Assembly (NCBI GenBank): GCA_023388175.1
Contig: JAEWGT010000009.1
Coordinates: 62,001-126,000, forward strand
Direction: 5' to 3'
Source of the DNA: Pseudomonadota bacterium
GTDB taxonomy: Bacteria > Pseudomonadota > Alphaproteobacteria > Rhizobiales > Devosiaceae
DNA length: 64,000 bases
Positions within the stretch are counted from its first letter, which is position 1. Each line of letters starts with the position of its first letter. Made by a program: the position numbers and the translations under genes. The notes below the pieces were generated by a model. That model was not told the origin of the DNA, did no database searches, and was given only the letters and a program-made list of their open reading frames with translations. Shown one piece after another: positions 44,084-52,425 of this stretch.

Positions 44084-44263
44084 ATTGTCATGGGCGGTTT
44101 GAGCATCAAAGCCTGAGATCGCTCGACCGCAGCCATTTTACGGTCTTGCACTCCGCCTCTGCTGTCACAAAATATCTACAGACAGCGAACGCAAATCAGC
44201 CTAGCGTCGTTACTGCAACAGGGCGACGCGCTCCGCGGCGCCCGCTTCGGGAGCCGAGAAAGT

Positions 44264-45337
44264 TTGAGCAGGCACTTGCCAATCACCGCCGATAACGCCC
44301 TTGCATCGCAACTCGAACTCGCCTTTGAAGACAATCGCCTGGCGTCCCAGCTCTACGGCGATTTTGACCAGAACCTTGCCCTTGTCGAACAGCGCCTCAC
44401 CGTGACGGCCACGCCGCGCGGGAATCATGTTCTTCTCAAGGGCCCGGCAAGCAAGGTCGATCAGGCGCGCCGCGTGCTGGAATCACTCTATGCTGGACTT
44501 GAGGAAGGCCGCGCCATCGACATCGCCGATGTCGATGCGGTCATCCGCATGATCGAGACCGAGGACAGCCAGCTGACCCTGCCCACGCTGGAGCGCAAGG
44601 GCAAGGTCCGCATGGCCCAGATCGCCACGCGAAAATCCACCATCGTTGCCCGCACTCCGGCGCAGGACGCCTATATGCGGGCCATGGAGCGGAACGAGCT
44701 GGTCTTCGGCGTCGGCCCCGCGGGCACCGGCAAGACCTATCTGGCGGTGGCGCATGCGGCGAGCCTGCTGGAGCGCGGCGACATCAATCGTATCATCCTT
44801 TCGCGTCCCGCCGTCGAAGCGGGCGAGCGTCTGGGCTTCTTGCCCGGCGACATGAAAGAGAAGGTCGATCCCTATCTGCGCCCGCTCTATGACGCGCTTT
44901 ACGACATGATGAAGCCCGAAAATGTCGAGCGCTGCATCACCTCGGGCATTATCGAGGTGGCCCCGCTCGCCTTCATGCGCGGCCGTACCCTCTCCAATGC
45001 GGTGGTCATTCTCGACGAAGCGCAGAACACCACCTCCATGCAGATGAAGATGTTCCTGACGCGCCTTGGCGAGAATTCCAAGATGATCGTCACCGGCGAC
45101 CCCACTCAGGTCGACCTGCCGCGCGGCGAAAAATCGGGCCTTGTCGAAGCGGTTGGACTGCTGGACGGTGTCGAGGGCGTGCATGTCTCCCGCTTCAACG
45201 ACAAGGACGTGGTGCGCCACGCGCTTGTCGGCCGCATCGTGCGGGCCTATGAGCAGGACACCGCGCGCCGCCTTGCCGAAAAGGAAGGCGACAGGGAAGG
45301 CCTAGCGCGAACATTGGGCACTCTGCCCCGGAGCTGA
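44264..45337 (+). CDS. PhoH-family ATPase (PhoL)
   Basis: This 357-aa P-loop protein has Walker A GVGPAGTGKTYLAVA and Walker B VVILDEAQN, and a degenerate KH-like N-terminus. It acts with YbeY in RNA metabolism; the exact role is open. The start is TTG 44264 (MSRHLPITADN). It lies 180 bases after miaB and 11 bases before ybeY. Confidence 0.92.
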   Translation: MSRHLPITADNALASQLELAFEDNRLASQLYGDFDQNLALVEQRLTVTATPRGNHVLLKGPASKVDQARRVLESLYAGLEEGRAIDIADVDAVIRMIETEDSQLTLPTLERKGKVRMAQIATRKSTIVARTPAQDAYMRAMERNELVFGVGPAGTGKTYLAVAHAASLLERGDINRIILSRPAVEAGERLGFLPGDMKEKVDPYLRPLYDALYDMMKPENVERCITSGIIEVAPLAFMRGRTLSNAVVILDEAQNTTSMQMKMFLTRLGENSKMIVTGDPTQVDLPRGEKSGLVEAVGLLDGVEGVHVSRFNDKDVVRHALVGRIVRAYEQDTARRLAEKEGDREGLARTLGTLPRS

Positions 45338-45348
45338 GCCGTAGACAT

Positions 45349-45825
45349 ATGCCGCCTAACCCGCCGCTGGAAATCGCCGTCATCCGCAATGTGGATGGCT
45401 GGCCCGATCACTTTGACGCGCTAGCCAAAAAGGCGGTTCTTGCTGCCCTGGCCGGCGCAAAGGCCAAGATGAAGGGCGCGGCGGAGATTTCCGTCCTGCT
45501 CACCGATGACGCCGAACAGCGCGAACTCAACGCGCAATGGCGGCAAAAGGACAGCGCCACCAATGTCTTGAGCTTTCCCCAGATCGAGCCCTTCGGCCCG
45601 GTCATGGGCATTCTCGGCGACATCACGCTGGCCCGCGAAACGCTGGAGCGTGAAGCGGCTGAGCTTGGCAAGAGCCTTGATGATCATTTCACCCACCTAA
45701 TGGTGCATGGACTTCTCCACATTCTGGGTTATGATCACATCGAGGAAGACGAGGCCCTTCAAATGGAGGGGCTCGAAACCCAGATACTGGCGAGGCTGGG
45801 GATAGACGATCCCTATGCCGATTGA
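45349..45825 (+). CDS. ybeY: Endoribonuclease YbeY
   Basis: This 158-aa single-strand endoribonuclease is involved in 16S rRNA 3' maturation and ribosome quality control. The zinc motif H(x3)H(x5)H is in MVHGLLHILGYDHIEEDE. NVLSFP is also conserved. It lies between phoH and corC, as in most bacteria. Confidence 0.95.
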   Translation: MPPNPPLEIAVIRNVDGWPDHFDALAKKAVLAALAGAKAKMKGAAEISVLLTDDAEQRELNAQWRQKDSATNVLSFPQIEPFGPVMGILGDITLARETLEREAAELGKSLDDHFTHLMVHGLLHILGYDHIEEDEALQMEGLETQILARLGIDDPYAD

Positions 45826-45903
45826 CAAAACCGCCGGGAACCCCTGACCTAGAGGGGCATTTTCGTCCCATTGGACAAACAGAGCCGCCTTTTGCGGCGC
45901 GAG

Positions 45904-46938
45904 ATGATGACCGACAGCGACAGTAACATGGCCCCGCGGGTGGCTGAAAACCCAGAGCCTCCTTCTAGTCCCGCCTCCGCCAATGCGCGGGGGCCGAGCC
46001 TTCTGGAACGGATCAAGGGTCTGATGACCCTGCGCAGCGTCTCGCTGCGCGATGATCTGCAGGAAGCTCTGCAGGACACTGGCAGCACCGAACCCGGGGA
46101 CTTTTCCGAGAGCGAGCGGGTTATCCTGCAGAATGTGCTCAAGCTCTCCAAGGTGTCGGTCGACGACGTCATGGTGGAGCGTTCCGACATTCATGCCGTC
46201 GCCTCCGAGATCAATCTGGGCACGCTTCTCGCCAAATTCCGTCAGGTCGGTCACTCGCGCCTGCCGGTCTATGAGGAGGGGCTCGACGACATCAAGGGCT
46301 TCATCCACATCAAGGATGCGCTGGCCAAGATCACCGAGCCGGTCAACGATCCCGAAAAGGACGTGCCGGTCAAACTGCTCTCGGCCATGCTCAAGCAGAA
46401 GATCGGCAAGCTGGGCATAGCCCGTCCCGCCATGTTCGTACCCACATTCATGCCGGCTGCGGATCTGCTTCAGCAGATGCGCGCCAGCCGCACCCATATG
46501 GCCATTGTGGTCGATGAATATGGCGGCACCGATGGTCTGGTCACCATTGAGGATCTGCTCGAAGCGGTCGTGGGCGAGATCGAGGACGAGCACGACGTCA
46601 CTGAGGCGGCGCTGATCCGCAAGGTGGGCGACGATCTCTTCGTGGCCAATGCCCGTGCAGAGCTCGACGATGTGCGCGCCATAATCGGCCCGGATTTCGA
46701 TCCCGGCGAATATGGCGAAGACGTCGACACGATTGGCGGCCTGGTTTTCGACCTTGCCGGTCATGTGCCCAAGCGCGGTGAGCGGGTCAACGGTCTTGAA
46801 GGGTTTGAATTCGAGATCCTGGCCGCCGACAGCCGTCGCATCAAGCGCCTGCGCATCCGCCGCAAGACTGATGAAGCCGCAGAGCCGCTGGCCATCACCG
46901 ACCAGCGCAGCGAACAGGACAAGATCGCGGCGCAATAG
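45904..46938 (+). CDS. CorC/TlyC-family CBS-domain protein
   Basis: This 344-aa protein has two CBS domains (MVERSDIHAVASEINLGTLL, then RPAMFVPTFMPAADLLQQM), and a C-terminal CorC/HlyC transporter-associated domain. It lacks the DUF21 membrane domain, so it is cytoplasmic, like E. coli CorC (magnesium and cobalt efflux). The start is uncertain: ATG 45904 or 45907, or TTG 45871. The lnt gene that usually follows is at 6 kb. Confidence 0.88.
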   Translation: MMTDSDSNMAPRVAENPEPPSSPASANARGPSLLERIKGLMTLRSVSLRDDLQEALQDTGSTEPGDFSESERVILQNVLKLSKVSVDDVMVERSDIHAVASEINLGTLLAKFRQVGHSRLPVYEEGLDDIKGFIHIKDALAKITEPVNDPEKDVPVKLLSAMLKQKIGKLGIARPAMFVPTFMPAADLLQQMRASRTHMAIVVDEYGGTDGLVTIEDLLEAVVGEIEDEHDVTEAALIRKVGDDLFVANARAELDDVRAIIGPDFDPGEYGEDVDTIGGLVFDLAGHVPKRGERVNGLEGFEFEILAADSRRIKRLRIRRKTDEAAEPLAITDQRSEQDKIAAQ

Positions 46939-46956
46939 GACCGGACACCGTTTCCA

Positions 46957-46983
46957 TCACCCTCGGGCATGGCTCGGGGGTGA
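46957..46983. terminator. Hairpin between convergent corC and fhuF-like genes
   Basis: TCACCCTCG and CGGGGGTGA pair over nine positions, including one G-T wobble, with a 9-nt loop. It lies between two convergent stops. Confidence 0.6.
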
Positions 46984-46988
46984 GCCTG

Positions 46989-47789
46989 CTAACCCTCCTG
47001 CATCGCCATTTCAGCAATGGCGCTGGCGCGCTGCCGGGCTAGCCGGATTTCGGTCTTCTGTCTTGGGCAGCAATCGCAATAGGTGCCCGGCATGGCCAGA
47101 TAGTCGAGGCAACAGCCCTTGCACGCCATGATGGCGAAGGGGCGCCCATCGGGCAGTTCGATCACTTCGAGCGTGCCGGCGTCTTCAAGCCCCATCGCGG
47201 CGAGCCAGAGCGCGCAGAAATGCTGCTGCTCCTCGATCGTGACCTGCGGCTGGTAGTGGCGCAGGCGCTTCATCAGCCCCAGCATCTGGTCTCCGAGCAT
47301 GCGCATGGCCGGCACGCGCTTGAGCCTGGTGACGGCATTGATCTCGGTGAACACCGCATCGGCGAAGGCCCGAAGGTCCGCTCCCGCCTTGGCAATCCTT
47401 TCTTCCAGCTCGGCCCGATATTGCGGCCCCGGCGACAGGCGGTAGCCATCGACATAGATGTTGCGCATGGCCTGCGCGATTTGCCCGATCTCGGGCACTG
47501 CGCCATGCAGATGCGCCCCGATCACCGCCAGATAGGCCGGCTGCCAGGTCAGGTTGGTCCAGAGCCGCATGGCTCGAAATGGCTGGGCGGCCTGGGGATA
47601 ATTGGCCGCGATTCTTTGGTGGAGCAGGTCGAGAAAGGCGCCATTGTCCTGGCCCAGCTGGTGCCAGCCCGGCAATGCGCCGCCCGGCGCACCCTTCATG
47701 AACCCTGTTGCCGACGCAGCGGTGGCGATCAACCGGGTCAGGGCCGCATCGCTGTCTGTCTGGGCAAAAAGATAATTGCGGGCGCTCAA
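46989..47789 (-). CDS. FhuF-like siderophore-iron reductase
   Basis: This 266-aa protein ends with CC-x10-C-x2-C (GCCLDYLAMPGTYCDCC), the [2Fe-2S] motif of FhuF-type ferric-siderophore reductases. These release iron from imported hydroxamate complexes in the cytoplasm. The rest is helical and poorly conserved, as in the family. The start is TTG 47789, with GAGG six bases upstream; a longer frame would run into the divergent tadE region. It is single, but the siderophore importer lies 8 kb away on the same strand. Confidence 0.8.
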   Translation of the reverse strand: MSARNYLFAQTDSDAALTRLIATAASATGFMKGAPGGALPGWHQLGQDNGAFLDLLHQRIAANYPQAAQPFRAMRLWTNLTWQPAYLAVIGAHLHGAVPEIGQIAQAMRNIYVDGYRLSPGPQYRAELEERIAKAGADLRAFADAVFTEINAVTRLKRVPAMRMLGDQMLGLMKRLRHYQPQVTIEEQQHFCALWLAAMGLEDAGTLEVIELPDGRPFAIMACKGCCLDYLAMPGTYCDCCPRQKTEIRLARQRASAIAEMAMQEG

Positions 47790-47970
47790 TGGAAACCTCG
47801 GAACTGGCCCTTTCCCTAACCCGGCAGGCGGCCTGGGAAAAGCGGCTTGTATGGGCCCCATCCGCATTACCCCGCTTCGGAGCCCGCAATAATACCGAAT
47901 GTGGTCTTCATCACCTGCCCAGAGCCGGGCAGGCAGGATGGCATGGAGCAAACCAGCTCGGGAGGCCGGC

Positions 47971-48399
47971 ATGGTTCCGCGTTCTCGAAAATGGACGGGC
48001 GACACAGGCGGCACGGCCGTAATCGAATTCGCCATCCTGACCCCGGTTTTTCTGCTGATGCTGACCGGCATGCTGGCCTACGGCATCTATTTCGGCGCCG
48101 CCCATGCGCTCCAGCAATTGGCGGCCGACGCGGCGCGGACGGCGATTGCCGGAATAAATGCGCCCGAGGGCCGCCGTCTGGTCGAAAGCTATCTCAGACG
48201 CAATGCCGGCGATTACATGCTGATCGATTATCAAAAGCTCGATTTTCGTCTCACCGAGCCCGATACCGGAGATGATCAATATCGGCTGACGCTCGTTTAC
48301 GACGCGACCGATCTGCCGATCTGGAACCTCTACCCGCCCTTGCCGCTGCCTGAAACGCAGATTGTCCGGGGTGCGTCCATCCGCCGGGGCGGGATATGA
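47971..48399 (+). CDS. TadE-like pseudopilin/membrane protein
   Basis: This 142-aa protein has the TadE motif at its N-terminus (GGTAVIEFAILTPVFLLML), one membrane helix and an extracytoplasmic tail. ATG 47971 follows GGAGG. Its end overlaps the next gene in an ATGA junction. TadE proteins serve Flp pilus assembly, but no tad ATPase, secretin or prepilin peptidase gene is in the window. Confidence 0.85.
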   Translation: MVPRSRKWTGDTGGTAVIEFAILTPVFLLMLTGMLAYGIYFGAAHALQQLAADAARTAIAGINAPEGRRLVESYLRRNAGDYMLIDYQKLDFRLTEPDTGDDQYRLTLVYDATDLPIWNLYPPLPLPETQIVRGASIRRGGI

Positions 48400-50051
48400 G
48401 CTGGCGCGGCTTCAGACGCGACGAGCGCGGCAATATCGCCATGCTCTTTGCCTTCGGCTTCACCATTTCCGCCTTTATCTCCGCGCTGGCCGTCGATGCC
48501 GCCTCGCTCTATCACGAGCGGCGACAGATTCAGGCCGGCGTGGACCTGGCAGCCATTTCGGCGGCATCAGACCCTGCCCGCGCCGCCGAGATCGCCCAGT
48601 CCGTGCTGGCCGAGGCCCGGCTCCTTGCCCCGGCCAGCACGGAGGGGCTGGTCGTCCGGACCGGTAATTATGATCCGTCCATCGCCGATATCGCCCAGCG
48701 CTTCCGCGCCGGCGCCACGCCCTACAATGCCGTCGAAGTGCAGATGCAGCGTCAGGGCGCGCTGCATTTCGCTGCCAGCTTCTCGCCGCCTCCACTGATT
48801 GCCGCCCGAGGCGTGGCGGCAGTAACGCCACAAGTCTCCTTTTCTGTGGGATCGCGTTTGGCCAGCCTCAATGGAGGGCTCGTCAATGCAGTGCTCTCTT
48901 CGCTTCTGGGCACGTCGATTTCGCTCAACGCGCTCGACTATCGGGCGCTGGCCGATGCGCGGGTGGATGCCTTTGCCTTTCTCGATGCGCTGGCCATGCA
49001 ATTGGGTGTCACGGCCGGCAGTTATGATGACCTGCTCGCCATGCGTGCCGGCGCCGGCACGCTGGCCAGGGCCCTGAGCGGCCTCACCAATGGTACAGCA
49101 CAGACAGCCCTTGCTGCGCTCGCCAATGCCGGGCAGGGCCGCATGATCCCGATTGGCAAGCTGGTTTCTCTGGACACGCTTGGCCACCACACCATTGGCG
49201 CTGCCGGTTCGGGAGGGCTGGGTATCGGCTTTTCAGTGCTTGATCTGCTGACCGGGGCCGCCGCCATTGCCGATGGCAAGAGCCAGCTGTCACTCCCGCT
49301 GGGCGCCAATGTGCCGGGCCTGGTCTCGCTCGGCCTGTCGCTCGGCGTCGGCGAACCGCCGCAGGGGGGCGGCTGGTTTGCCATCGGCCCTAGCGGCACC
49401 GTGCTGCGCACCGCGCAATTGCGATTGCGCCTCCAGGCCGAGCTGCTTGGCGGCTCGCTTCTCGGGAGCGTCCGGCTGCCGCTCTGGCTGGACCTGGCCC
49501 ATTCCGAAGCCATGGTGACGGCAGCGACCTGTCCGGGCGCGCAATCGCCGCGCGGCCATGCAAGCATCGCCGTGCGGCCCGGGGCCCTCAGGCTGGCTGT
49601 CGGGCAGATGAGCGACCCGGCACTTGCTGATTTCGGCATCTCTCCATCGACATCGGCGGTACGTGTCGTTGATGTGCTCTCGGTGGTACGCGTCAATGCC
49701 CGGAGCATGGTCGAGATCGTACAGACCGACTCGGTGCCGCTGCATTTTGCCTCGGACGATATTGCTTCTGGCACGCTCAAAACCGCCCGCGTCAGCACGA
49801 TCCCCTCGTCTCTGATCGGTTCGCTGCTCGGCAAAATGTCCATCGAGCCGGAAATTCTCGGCCTTCCTCTTGGCCTCGGCGTCATTTCCGCCGACGGCGT
49901 CATCAGCGCCCTGCGCAATCTGCTGGCGCCGCTGGGCCCTACGCTCGATATGACGGTCAATGCCGTTCTCGCCACGCTGGGCCTCGGGATCGGCGAGGCG
50001 GATATCCGCGTTCATGCAGTGCGCTGCAACAATGCCGTTCTTGTCGGCTGA
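48396..50051 (+). CDS. TadG-like protein
   Basis: This 551-aa protein starts with the TadG-type membrane segment (RGNIAMLFAFGFTISAFISA), then VDAASLYHERRQIQAGVDLA. The long extracytoplasmic part is rich in Leu, Gly, Ser and Ala with few cysteines. No von Willebrand factor A domain is obvious. It is coupled to the TadE gene. Its role may be in an unlinked Flp pilus or in an unrelated envelope structure. Confidence 0.78.
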   Translation: MSWRGFRRDERGNIAMLFAFGFTISAFISALAVDAASLYHERRQIQAGVDLAAISAASDPARAAEIAQSVLAEARLLAPASTEGLVVRTGNYDPSIADIAQRFRAGATPYNAVEVQMQRQGALHFAASFSPPPLIAARGVAAVTPQVSFSVGSRLASLNGGLVNAVLSSLLGTSISLNALDYRALADARVDAFAFLDALAMQLGVTAGSYDDLLAMRAGAGTLARALSGLTNGTAQTALAALANAGQGRMIPIGKLVSLDTLGHHTIGAAGSGGLGIGFSVLDLLTGAAAIADGKSQLSLPLGANVPGLVSLGLSLGVGEPPQGGGWFAIGPSGTVLRTAQLRLRLQAELLGGSLLGSVRLPLWLDLAHSEAMVTAATCPGAQSPRGHASIAVRPGALRLAVGQMSDPALADFGISPSTSAVRVVDVLSVVRVNARSMVEIVQTDSVPLHFASDDIASGTLKTARVSTIPSSLIGSLLGKMSIEPEILGLPLGLGVISADGVISALRNLLAPLGPTLDMTVNAVLATLGLGIGEADIRVHAVRCNNAVLVG

Positions 50052-50068
50052 GCCTGCTTTTCCAGTCC

Positions 50069-50106
50069 TTGACATGCTGTTTTGGTGTGATAGATATATA
50101 GCACAC
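50069..50106 (+). promoter_or_regulatory. Promoter and operator of the GntR-ABC operon
   Basis: A perfect -35 box TTGACA (50069-50074) is followed by a 22-bp palindrome, GTGTG-N12-CACAC (50085-50106), that pairs at nine of eleven positions. The palindrome covers the -10 region (TAGATA). It lies 17 bases before the GntR start, so self-repression is likely. Confidence 0.7.
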
Positions 50107-50122
50107 TAGATAGGCAGTACAC

Positions 50123-50494
50123 ATGGATGATTTTCACGCCAGCCAGCCGATCTTCGTACAGATCAGGCAAAGGCTGATCGAGATGATCCTGCGCAAACAG
50201 GTGGGGGAGGGCGATGCCTTGCCTTCGGTCCGCCAGATTGCAGGAGAACTCTCGGTTAATCCTTTGACGATCACCAAGGCCTTCGAGGCCCTGGTGGAGA
50301 TCGGTGTGGTCGAAAAACGCAGGGGCCTGGGCATGTTCGTTACGCAGGGCGCGCGCGAGAAACTTCTCGAGCATGAGCGCGACAAATTTCTCAAGCAGGA
50401 CTGGCCGCGCATAGCGGCACAGATCAAGGCACTGGAGCTGGACCTGTCCAGCCTGCTCACTGCCGAACAGGGGCATAGGGAGACACAAAAATGA
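50123..50494 (+). CDS. GntR-family regulator, YtrA subfamily
   Basis: This 123-aa protein has only the GntR winged helix (PIFVQIRQRLIEMILRKQVG, then LPSVRQIAGELSVNPLTITK) and a short C-terminal helix for dimerisation. That is the YtrA layout. YtrA regulators usually repress their own operon with ABC exporter genes, as here. Its stop overlaps the ATPase start (ATGA). Confidence 0.9.
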   Translation: MDDFHASQPIFVQIRQRLIEMILRKQVGEGDALPSVRQIAGELSVNPLTITKAFEALVEIGVVEKRRGLGMFVTQGAREKLLEHERDKFLKQDWPRIAAQIKALELDLSSLLTAEQGHRETQK

Positions 50495-51387
50495 CCGATC
50501 CTTCCGTTTCCGAACCCATCGTGTCGGCGCGAGGCCTCAAGAAGCGATTTGGCCGCAAGCAGATCCTGCATGGACTGGATTTCGACATTCCACCTGGCCG
50601 CATCTATGGTCTGATCGGCCACAATGGCGCGGGCAAGACGACGACGCTCAATGCCATGCTGGGCCTTACCTCCTATGAGGGCACGATCCGCGTTCTGGGC
50701 GAAGACCCATTCGCGCGCCGCGCCCAATTGATGGAGAATGTCGCTTTCATCTCCGACGTGGCCAGCCTGCCGCGGTTTTTGCGGGTGCGGGAACTCTTTG
50801 CCCTCCTCACCAATATTCATCCCAATTTCAGCCCGGAAAAAGCGCGCTCCTTCCTCGAAGGCACCGACATCAGGCCGGAAATGAAGATCAAGACCCTGTC
50901 CAAGGGCATGATCGCGCAACTGCATCTGGCCGTGGTCATGGCGATTGACGCCAAGCTGCTGGTGCTCGATGAGCCGACCCTGGGTTTGGACATCACCTAT
51001 CGAAAGCGCTTCTACCGGCGCCTGCTTGAAGATTACATGACCGAGGAGCGCACCCTGATCATCACCACCCATCAGGTGGATGAGATCGAGTTCATGCTTT
51101 CCGACATCATGTTCATCCGCGATGGCGCGCTGATCCTGCATATGCAGATGGAAACCGTAAGCGAGAAATTCTCGCAGCTGGTGACCAACGAAGCCCATGA
51201 ACAGGAACAGGCGCGCGCGCTCGATCCCGTCTATGAGGAAACCCGCTTCGGCCAGACGGTCTTCATCTTCGATGGTGTCGACCGGGCCCTGCTGGAGCCG
51301 CTCGGCCGGGTGTCGACGCCCACAATGTCCGATCTCTTCGTTGCGCTGATGCAGCGTCCCACCGCCAATCCGGAGACTGCGCGATGA
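50491..51387 (+). CDS. ABC transporter ATP-binding protein
   Basis: This 298-aa ATPase has Walker A GLIGHNGAGKTTTLNAM, signature LSKGM (instead of LSGGQ), Walker B LLVLDEPTLGLD and the switch His in LIITTHQVDE. It forms an exporter with the ABC-2 permease next to it (ATGA overlap). The cargo is unknown; YtrA-linked systems often respond to cell-wall stress or peptides. Confidence 0.9.
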   Translation: MTDPSVSEPIVSARGLKKRFGRKQILHGLDFDIPPGRIYGLIGHNGAGKTTTLNAMLGLTSYEGTIRVLGEDPFARRAQLMENVAFISDVASLPRFLRVRELFALLTNIHPNFSPEKARSFLEGTDIRPEMKIKTLSKGMIAQLHLAVVMAIDAKLLVLDEPTLGLDITYRKRFYRRLLEDYMTEERTLIITTHQVDEIEFMLSDIMFIRDGALILHMQMETVSEKFSQLVTNEAHEQEQARALDPVYEETRFGQTVFIFDGVDRALLEPLGRVSTPTMSDLFVALMQRPTANPETAR

Positions 51388-52274
51388 AGGCTTTTTTTGC
51401 TCTCATCCATCGGGAGTTCATCGAACATCGTGGCGCATTTTTTCTCGCGCCGCTGGTTCTGGTGGCCATCGTCTTTGCCCTGACCCTGCTGGCCTTCGGC
51501 GTTGACCGGCTCGATACAAGATTTTCCGGTCAGTTGCTGAGCGTCGTGCCCACCTGGGTTTTCGAGGTCGGCTTTGCCGGGCTCGCGGCAGCTTGGCTGG
51601 CCTATCTCGGCTTTGTCATGTTCTTCTATTGCGCCGATGGCTTTGCCGCCGACAAGCGGGACAATGCCATGCTGTTCTGGAAATCCATGCCGGTTTCCGA
51701 TCTCAAAGTCCTGCTCAGCAAACTCGCGGCGGCACTGACCATACTGCCGGGTTCGATCTTTGCCATTGCGCTGGTCTCGATCCTGCTGATGTTCGGCGTT
51801 GCTTATGTGACCACTATGGTTGCCGGTCTCGGCAGTGCCACGCTTCTGGGCAGTATAGCGTTCATCTATGTGCAGATGGCCATGGTTTTTCTGGTCGTTC
51901 TGGTCTGCGCCCTGCTCTGGTATCTGCCCTATATTGCCCTGGTGGGCGCCATGGGCAGCATGGTCGGCCGCTGGGCCATCCCGCTCACCCTGCTGCTGCC
52001 CACCATTGTATCGTCATTGGAATGGGTGACACTGGGGGGACTTCACCCCTTCGATACCCGCACCTATGCCTATCTCGAATATCGCAGCCAGCTGCCGGTC
52101 TCGGTGACCCATCTCGATCGGGTCTTCGAGGGTCAGGAAGCGTTCAATGCCACGCTTTTTGTCACTGACTTCCTGCAGAAATTCGACTGGTTGCAGGTCG
52201 GTATCGGCGCGCTTTTTGCGGGTCTGGTGATTTACCTGGCCTCTGAATATCGCCGCCGCGCCGCAGCCAACTGA
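51384..52274 (+). CDS. ABC-2 type permease
   Basis: This 296-aa membrane protein has about six helices and a large central extracytoplasmic loop. It is the third gene of the GntR-ATPase-permease operon and is followed by a strong terminator. Confidence 0.85.
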   Translation: MKAFFALIHREFIEHRGAFFLAPLVLVAIVFALTLLAFGVDRLDTRFSGQLLSVVPTWVFEVGFAGLAAAWLAYLGFVMFFYCADGFAADKRDNAMLFWKSMPVSDLKVLLSKLAAALTILPGSIFAIALVSILLMFGVAYVTTMVAGLGSATLLGSIAFIYVQMAMVFLVVLVCALLWYLPYIALVGAMGSMVGRWAIPLTLLLPTIVSSLEWVTLGGLHPFDTRTYAYLEYRSQLPVSVTHLDRVFEGQEAFNATLFVTDFLQKFDWLQVGIGALFAGLVIYLASEYRRRAAAN

Positions 52275-52302
52275 TCGCGGAACCCATGCGCCGCAGATCG
52301 CG

Positions 52303-52333
52303 CGCCGCGCTCCACCCGGAGCGCGGCGTTTTT
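52303..52333 (+). terminator. Terminator of the GntR-ABC operon
   Basis: CGCCGCGCTCC-ACCC-GGAGCGCGGCG is a perfect 11-bp stem with five T residues after it. Confidence 0.95.
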
Positions 52334-52372
52334 CGTTCCGTATTGCCATACCCGGCTGCGATCAGTCTCAAC

Positions 52373-52389
52373 TTGCAAATGATTTGCAA
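52373..52389. promoter_or_regulatory. Mur-type box over the sitA promoter
   Basis: TTGCAAAT-G-ATTTGCAA is a perfect 17-bp palindrome. It overlaps a second palindrome, TGCAATTGCA (52385-52394). Its left end serves as a -35 (TTGCAA) with TACATC 17 bases on, so a bound repressor would block transcription. It resembles rhizobial manganese (Mur) responsive sites. Confidence 0.75.
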
Positions 52390-52425
52390 TTGCACTACAT
52401 CTCCGGGTGTTCAACGGAGAATTTC

